64,000 bases of DNA from Argyresthia goedartella (Eukaryota; Arthropoda; Insecta; Lepidoptera; Argyresthiidae): assembly GCA_949825045.1 (NCBI GenBank), contig OX463815.1:32975356-33039355 (forward strand), in the 5' to 3' direction. Below are positions 49,001 through 58,000 of this stretch, one piece after another. The position numbers and the translations under genes were made by a program. The notes beneath the pieces are model-generated. The model searched no databases. It was not told the DNA's origin and saw only the letters and a list, made by a program, of their open reading frames with translations. The first letter of the stretch is position 1. Each line of letters begins with the position of its first letter.

Positions 49001-52000
49001 CCGAAGGCGAGTTTCATAATAATATTACTCGAGAGTTTTAATGCCTAATTATGTACAGTTACATACACTAGTTTATCTACACACATATCATAAGCTCTCT
49101 TTGATGTGTTCAGGAACCGCATGTTTGACCGGCATTGTGGCTCTGCAGTTGTTTAGCTTGTTCTGTAGTACCAACTTCTCGCAGGCGGGCGTCGGCGTTC
49201 GAAATTTGAATGTCAGTACCAACTTCACAAACAAACTAGGGACGGCACGCGGGTGGGCGTCAGCGTTCGAAATTTGAATGTCATTATATGTAGAAAAACT
49301 ACACATAATGTCCATAATGTGTAGTTTTCCAGATACGAAACGAGTTTTTACCAAGTAGTTTAACATAATGCTGATCCTAACGTGTGGTTTTTGAACGCAG
49401 TAAAGAGGGTTTATGATACGTGTGTAGATAAAGTAATTAACCTATCTTACTTGCAACTATAATAGCAAAGGTTCTGGACAATATATTAGACAAACAGCTT
49501 AGGATTTTTTAAATGTGCATGATGCCCAATTTTCGATCGGGACTGTCAGCTGTTTTATGCCTGAAAAATACTGTAAAATATTATACTAGCCAAAAAATAC
49601 CGGTCTATGCTTGTTTCCTCGACCTATCAAAGGCGTTTGACCTAATTACTTATAATGTTCTATGGAATACACTAAAAACTGAAACTCATCTCCCACGTGA
49701 ATTAAGGTCCATTTTTAGGGTTCCGTACCCAACGGGTAAGAACGGAACCCTATAACTAAGACTTCGCTGTCCGTCCGTCCGTCCGTCCGTCCGTCAGTCA
49801 CCAGGCTGTATCTCAAGAACCTAGCTAGCTAGAGAGTTGAAATTTTCACAGATAATGTATTTCTGTTGCCGCTATAACAACAAATACTAAAAAACAGGAT
49901 AAAATAAATATTTAAGGGGGCTCCCATACTATTAGGTAAGGCGTTTGACCTAATTAATTATAATGTTCTATGGAATAAACTAAAAACTGAAACTCATCTC
50001 CCACGTGATTTAAGGTCCATTTTTAGGGTTCCGTACCCAACGGGTAAGAACGGAACCCTATAACTAAGATTTCGCTGTCCGTCCGTCCATCCGTCCGTCC
50101 GTCTGTCACCAGGCTGTATCTCAAGAACCTAGCTAGCTAGAGAGTTGAAATTTTCACAGATTATGTATTTCTGTTGCCGCTATAACAACAAATACTAAAA
50201 AACAGGATAAAATAAATATTTAAGGGGGCTCCCATACAACAATTCTTTCAATACCACATACAAACTTATGGATGCACCTGGTTACGTACATGGAGTGTGA
50301 AAGTAACCGCACCAATAACTTTGTAAACAATATTTTGCTGTGTAAAGTCCAAACTATTCACTCCACACCATCGCTTCCATTGAACGGTGGTACGGAACCC
50401 TTCGTGCGCGATTTAGACTCGCACTTGACCGTTTTTTTTTAATTTTGGTATGAAAACCAAACTAATAATGTAAGATGGGCAAGCACCCTTTCCGATGTTT
50501 ACAGGCTGGAGTGCGGGGTGAGGCAGGGGGGGGGGGGGGTGTTAACCTCACCGTCGCTCTTTAACTTGTACATGAACGGTTTGATAGGGGAGCTCAGCAG
50601 CACCAGGGTAGGGTGCTCCATAGGAGGTGTGAGCATGAACAACATCAGCTATGCCGACGACATGGTGATGCTGACCCCCTCGATTAGTGCTATGAGGATC
50701 CTGCTGAGGATATGTAAGGACTATTCTGTGGCCCATAGGCTCAGGCCCATACCACTACCAAGAGTGAACTGCTTGTGTTAAATCTGGGAATAAAACCTAT
50801 CACTCCAAATAGCGTACCAGTGACACAAGTAAGTAATTTTAAATACCTGGGCCACTGGGTCACGGAAGACCTCTCTGATGACATGGATATGGAGAGGAAA
50901 CGAAGAGCGTTGGCAGTCAGATGCAATATGTGTACACAGGATGTAAAAATCACTTTGTTCCGAACGTTCTGTCAAACTTTTTACACCTGCAGCCTTTGGG
51001 ATAAATATACGCAGAAAACTGTCAACGCTCTTCGAGTCCAATACAATAACGCCTTCAGGGTGCTGTTGAGGCTTGCCCGTTTCTGTAGTGCATCAGCAAT
51101 GTTTGCGGATGCTCGCGTGAACGGATTTCATGCGATACTGCGCTCCAGAATAGCCTCTACATTGGCCAGGCTAAGGGGGAGCACCAACGGTCTCCTGATG
51201 GTGTGGAGTGACAGAGTAGATTGTCCTCTCTTGGCTCACTGGGTGGCGACACATGTTAATGTGTCGGTGCCCAGGGGACTGGGGAAAATTTTACTATTTT
51301 TAGATTTATATTTACAATTTTATTTTTAACTATTCCATTATGTCAAATGTGCTATGGATTAAAAGTTTTTTTTTGTCAAGAGCTTTTCTCGATTTTCCCC
51401 TTGGCCATCTCGCTCCCCACCACTGAGTCGCACACACACGCCACAAGATTTAAGATAGTGGGGCGTGGTATTTTAGTTTTGACAAGCTTCTATAATATAG
51501 TTTTTTAGGTTGTTCTTATTCAACTAGAGATAAATAACGATAAAATATATAGATGAAAATGTATAATTGGAAATAAATGTATTTCACTTTTTATGTCTAT
51601 CTTGTATGTATGATAATATTAACCATTATAATATAAAAATATTTTAGAATATGCCATGATATTGCAGATTCATGCTTTTCATAGGAATTCCCTTTGGAAT
51701 TAAATTAACGCAGGTATGTATCTTCATGGAAATGAAAAAGCAGGTTAAAAACAATATTCAGGTTATTTCATTGAGGATGTATTGAGTTTTGTTTATTTTT
51801 TATTTTTTAATAAAAAACAAAAATAAGGAAATCTGTAGCGCCACTTGTACATCTGTAACAACTTACATCTCGGGAATGTGACGTGTTACGAGATTTTGTC
51901 ACTCTATGCTTTATGTTTGTATTGATATGGACAATCGATTCACGAAAGTTTTATGTGTAGCCGCCATTTTGAAAAGAAATCTCTATGGCTGATGGCACCT

Positions 52001-55000
52001 TGTACACATTCCATCCAAAAATGTTCAATCCCCTTTAGAGAAATTTTAGGAAACGAATTTGAATATTTCGAGTGACAGATGTCCAAAATTTTTTTTAACA
52101 ATGTTTTAAAAAGGTTTTAAATAACACCCCTCGTGACATCGGTTGATCAAAATTTTTGAACAGTTACTTACTGCTGGTTATTTCTGAACATAAAATCAAT
52201 GCCACTCGCATCAACTCACATATTGAATATAACATTTATAACAACAAAGGCATTTCAGAAAATTGAGCAAAGACGGTCAAAAATAACCCTAATGATAGAA
52301 TTATATTGTTTAACAGTTTCTACGTTTAATTATCAAAGTTCCCAAATAATATCATCTGTTAAACTATAGAAATCCCACGATGATTGCTGCTGAAATGTTA
52401 ATTGTTTTAAGTAGCTTTTCTTCTCCCTGAGTGGACCTTGAACCCATTTATTACAATATGTATGATTGCCTCATTCTACTCTTAGGATTTAATTAACCAA
52501 GTCTTTATTATTATCTAAGATCTCACCATTTCACAAAATAAAAAACTTTAATATCAATATTTGTCTACGTTCTGACTAACAACTGAGTTATTTATAGATG
52601 GGAAAACTATTGATATGTGACAGTTTTACAGGAGACAGGACAGGACAGAAAACTTAACGGCGAAGAAAATTAGAGACAAATAGAGGTATCTTGTGTTGAG
52701 TTGGATAACCATATTATTGTTTGTGTCTACAGACCTCCGAGAGATGAAAAAGGCCATGGAAATTTTGAAATATTCCAGAAAATTATGGAGGAAGCCCTCA
52801 TGAAACTTTGTAATAACAGAAAAAAGTTAATTATTTGTGGCGATATTAATGTAGATCTGCTTGTAGATACAACACTGAAGCGACGATTGATAACTCTGTT
52901 CAAATCATTTAATTTATGTCATGTATTTCTAGAGCCGACTAGAATTATACTTACCAGCCAAACTTGCTAAGATAACTTTTTTGTGACTGTGCATTCACAA
53001 GTAAAAATGTAATTAACTGTTTACCATCCGATCACAGTGGTCAAACAGTTTCATTCCAAATTACTAGTGAAAATAAGACTGATCCATCATTTTATAGGCC
53101 TATTACATCCCATAGACTAGAGATGTATATGAAAAACTTAGATATGGGTTTGCCATACCGGATTTTGATGAAAAGAAGAAGAACAAAATCTATTCTGACT
53201 TCTTCAACATTATTCAAACAGAATTCAATACAGTTTTTAAATTAAAGAAAGTCAGTGCCAACAACGGTAAATCTAAATTAAATGTCTGGGCAACATTTGG
53301 AATTCGTAAAAGTAGAGCTATCTTGTATGACATTTATGAACAAAAAACTTATAACTTTGATATAAAATTTCATGACTATGTTAAAAAATATTCCAAAATT
53401 TTCAAGTTGGCTAGAGATGTATATGAAAAACTTAGATATGGGTTTGCCATACCGGATTTTGATGAAAAGAAGAAGAACAAAATCTATTCTGACTTCTTCA
53501 ACATTATTCAAACAGAATTCAATACAGTTTTTAAATTAAAGAAAGTCAGTGCCAACAACGGTAAATCTAAATTAAATGTCTGGGCAACATTTGGAATTCG
53601 TAAAAGTAGAGCTATCTTGTATGACATTTATGAACAAAAAACTTATAACTTTGATATAAAATTTCATGACTATGTTAAAAAATATTCCAAAATTTTCAAG
53701 TTGGTTTGTAGAAATGCAAAAACTGGACACATTAATAGAAAAATACAAAATTCAAATAATATAATGAAAACGGTTTGGCAAATCATAAACCGTGAAACTG
53801 GCAAAGTTATACCAAGGGATAATGATTTCTGCTTAAAGATAGGTGATGATGTTGTTAAATCCAACGCTGAGGTAGCTCGAGCTTTTGAAACATTCTTCAC
53901 CAATGCACCCTTACTCACATCAGAGCGTCTAAATTCATCTCCATATAAAGCAGAGGCTTTGTTAAAAAACAGCACTAACATCAGTAATCTAGATTTTAAA
54001 TTTTATCATGGATATCCCCAGGATATTGTCAAAACGTATAGATTACTTAACTTAAAAATACTGAAGACCTGTGGGATATATAAGTCAAAGTCATTGGTTC
54101 AATAATACTTGTTATATCCCCACACCTAGCTTATATATTTAATAAATGTGTTGATGATGGAGCTTTCCCAGACCTCATGAAACACAGTAAACTTATACCT
54201 CTGTTCAAGTCGGGAGACAAGGGTGATCCGTCAAATTTCGGACCAATATCGGTTCTTCCAGCACTAAGTAAAATTTTTGATAAGATTATACTCAATCAAA
54301 TTCTCTCACACTTCAACCGGACAAAACAACTCCACGCCAAGCAATACGGTTTCACTAGGGCTAAATCGACTATGGATGCAGGTATTACCCTTATATCTCA
54401 TATTTATTCTGCATGGGAAGCCGCACAGGATGCTATCGGTGTTTTTTGCGATCTGTCGAAGGCATTTGATTGTGTTGATCATGAAACGCTACTAATGAAA
54501 TCAATCATTACGGAGTTAGAAATAAAGCGTTGGATCTACTAAGATCATACCTAAGCAATAAAATTTAAAAAGCAGAAGTCAACGGCGTTAAATCATAAAA
54601 AAAAGTAAAAATTGGCGTTCCACAAGGTTCCATATTAGGCCCTTTCTTATTCCTGGTATATATTAACGATCTGCCTTTTATGGTGGAGAAATTGACTAAC
54701 ATAGTGTTGTTTGCTGAAGATACTTCACTGGTCTTCAAAATTGAAAAACAAAAAGAAGATTTTGATGATGTCAATAGAGTATTATCTTTAACCTTGAATT
54801 GGTTCACAGTTAACAATTTATTGTTAAATGCTGGTAAAACCAAATTGATCAAATTCTCACTTCCAAATGTCAGTTTTGATGATGTCAATAGAGTATTATC
54901 TTTAACCTTGAATTGGTTCACAGTTAACAATTTATTGTTAAATGCTGGTAAAACCAAATTTATCAAATTCTCACTTCCAAATGTCAGTTTTGATGATGTC

Positions 55001-58000
55001 AATAGAGTTTTATCTTTAACCTTGAATTGGTTCACAGTTAACAATTTATTGTTAAATGCTGGTAAAACCAAATTTATCAAATTCTCACTTCCAAATGTCA
55101 GGCAAGTTGGGACCAGTTTAGTGTTGGACAGCAATACGTTAGAATTAGTAAATGACACGAAGTTTCTTGGAATAACCATTGATAACAAATTGCAGTGGGG
55201 ACCCCACATAAAAAAATTGGCTGGTAAATTAAGTTCTGCGGCTTACGCTGTTAGGAACATCAGACAAAACACGGATGTGGCTACATCTAGGCTAGTATAT
55301 TTTAGTTATTTTCATAGTGTCATGTCCTATGGTATCTTGTTGTGGGGGAAAGCAGCGGATATTCAAACTATTTTTAATTTACAGAAAAGGGCTATTCGAG
55401 CATTTTATTATTTAAAACGCACCGACTCCTTAAGAGAGCTTTTTAAAGAAATTGACATACTAACTGAAGCTAGTAAATTTATTTTCGAAAATATAATGTA
55501 TCTTGAGATCTTGAAATTGCCATTTGAGCAATTTAAAAACCATGTTAAAGCGACTTTGTCGAAAAAGGGATATTACAATGTTCAAGATTTCTTAAATGAT
55601 GGGACTGTATGGGGTTAATCTGGCTCAACACAGACCTTGCTGTTAATAATTTTGTAATTATTTATTCCTGCTTATTAATTATGATAATGACTAAATAATA
55701 TATTTTGTATTAGTTAAGCATAAACATTTTTTAAAAAGAGATCTATAAATCAATCTGTGGGAGTTTCTACGCACTTCTTCTCCCACAGTGGTCCAATGTA
55801 GAGAAGTTGCAAAAAATGACGATTGCTAAATATATGTAAATATCTACAGTAATAAAGACATTTGGAAATTTGGAAATGTCGTCGAGCTTTTTTAAGATTT
55901 TGCTGATTTAACGCTCGGTGATTGATTTTTATACATATACATGGAAGAAGAAGATATAAGATAGAAGATAGAAGATGGAAGATGGAAGATAGAAGATAGA
56001 GGATGGAGGATGATGGAGGATGATGGAGGATGGAGGATGATGGAGGATGATGGAGGATGGAGGATGGAGGATGGAGGATGGAGGATGGAGGATGGAGGAT
56101 GGAGGATGGAGGATGGAGGATGGAGGATGGAGGATGGAGGATGGAGGATGGAGGATGGAGGATGGAGGATGGAGGATGGAGGATGGAGGATGGAGGATGG
56201 AGGATGGAGGATGGAGGATGGAGGATGGAGGATGGAGGATGGAGGATGGAGGATGGAGGATGGAGGATGGAGGATGGAGGATGGAGGATGGAGGATGGAG
56301 GATGGAGGATGGAGGATGGAGGATGGAGGATGGAGGATGGAGGATGGAGGATGGAGGATGGAGGATGGAGGATGGAGGATGGAGGATGGAGGATGGAGGA
56401 TGGAGGATGGAGGATGGAGGATGGAGGATGGAGGATGGAGGATGGAGGATGGAGGATGGAGGATGGAGGATGGAGGATGGAGGATGGAGGATGGAGGATG
56501 GAGGATGGAGGATGGAGGATGGAGGATGGAGGATGGAGGATGGAGGATGGAGGATGGAGGATGGAGGATGGAGGATGGAGGATGGAGGATGGAGGATGGA
56601 GGATGGAGGATGGAGGATGGAGGATGGAGGATGGAGGATGGAGGATGGAGGATGGAGGATGGAGGATGGAGGATGGAGGATGGAGGATGGAGGATGGAGG
56701 ATGGAGGATGGAGGATGGAGGATGGAGGATGGAGGATGGAGGATGGAGGATGGAGGATGGAGGATGGAGGATGGAGGATGGAGGATGGAGGATGGAGGAT
56801 GGAGGATGGAGGATGGAGGATGGAGGATGGAGGATGGAGGATGGAGGATGGAGGATGGAGGATGGAGGATGGAGGATGGAGGATGGAGGATGAAAAAAAG
56901 AGCAAGTCCACCAGCCACCCACACAGACAGACGACAGACGATAAACTTACGGCAAACTTCATGTTGAGCGTGACCGCTATGCTGTGCGCGGGCGCGGAGG
57001 TGAGCGAGTGCAGCACAATACCGGAATCCACTAGCCACACGTGCACGCTGCGGGCGCGGTCGCCCGACATGGCTCGCCGCCCATCCGTCAGCATCACTAG
57101 CGCTTGGAGCGCGGCAGAGTGGCCCTGCGGGAAAAGAGTTTGGGTTGAAATGTTTATTTTATAATATATAGGTGCTGGTTGCGCCCAGGTTCAGCCAGTT
57201 ATTTAGTAGTCCATTTTACGTGGGCTATTTTTTAAAGGGAAGCTATCCCACCGCCAATACTATGGAGATAAGAAGGCTCCGCACTAGCGGGTTTTTAAGT
57301 GAGAATGTGTATCACCAAATATGGCTGTTCATTGTTGTGTGCAAACGACAGTTGGATGATCTAGTTGGTACGACTTCTGTGGTGTTGCGGTCGAGGCTGT
57401 GCTTCCCAGGTGAGGGTCAGTGAGGTCTCTGCAGAGGAGGAAGTAAAAAAGCCGCAGGTGTTGGATGTTACATGTTTGTGACGTCGCTGTTTCTGGTTGT
57501 TCACTGTTGTGTTATTGTTGTTATTTCAAAAAACCACCCAACTGCTAGTCAGACTCGCGCACTGAGGATTCCGCACAAATTGCATATTTCTTGTGATTAG
57601 TATAATTTATGGTTTTCGGATTTTTGCCAAATTTCATGATTCTAGTTCAACGGGAAGTAAGTTACAGGTTTTGATTTCCTTGCGAATATTAAGAAATAAT
57701 GACATGAATGGCATGTATCTCTTGATTATGTTGACCTATGAGATAGATATTACACAACTCCAAGAAACCACAGATCTAAGTAATTACTCATTTCAACTTG
57801 AAACCTCCACGCGTACCTGAGAAAAAATGTCGTGACAGACACACAGGTAGACAGGCGGACAACTAAGTGATCCTATAAGGGTTCCCATTTTCTTTTTAAG
57901 GTACGGAACCCTAAAAACACTGGCATTCTTACCTTATAAGTTAAAGAAGACGAATTGTCATCTAACTGCCACACCACCACAGTTCTATCCTCACTTCCGC

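Larger units (their letters stand above)
49440..51330 (+). pseudogene. LINE-E reverse transcriptase, split by F2
   Basis: Part 1 (49440-49705): CLKNTVKYYTSQKIPV and ACFLDLSKAFDLITYN (motif A). Part 2 (50446-51330): NQTNNVRWASTLSDVYRLE, CGVRQGG with a G14 run, SPSLFNLYMNGLIGEL (motif B), ISYADDMVMLTPS (motif C, YADD), SNFKYLGHWVTEDLSDD and FRTFCQTFYTCSLW. Continuity across the insert is good (RSIF then WYENQ). The type is a CR1-like LINE. It is dead: truncated, interrupted and frameshifted. Confidence 0.85.
52690..55880 (+). mobile_element. LINE-B, most complete copy (endonuclease end to 3' UTR)
   Basis: A 5'-truncated jockey/CR1-type LINE about 3.2 kb long: endonuclease C-terminus, RT, C-terminal tail, 3' UTR with hairpin, then an A/T-rich end running into the minisatellite. 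There is no RNase H. It has a 294-bp duplication, a 114-bp triplication, stops and frameshifts. It lies antisense within the 14.4-kb WD40-gene intron. Confidence 0.9.

Noticed and set aside
54565..55209. 214-codon minus-strand ORF with repeats
   Set aside because: Antisense shadow of the LINE-B RT triplication.
56010..57164. Six overlapping 278-401 codon ORFs (MEDGGWR and HPPSSIL repeats)
   Set aside because: They are artefacts of a stop-free 7-bp minisatellite, with all frames open equally.
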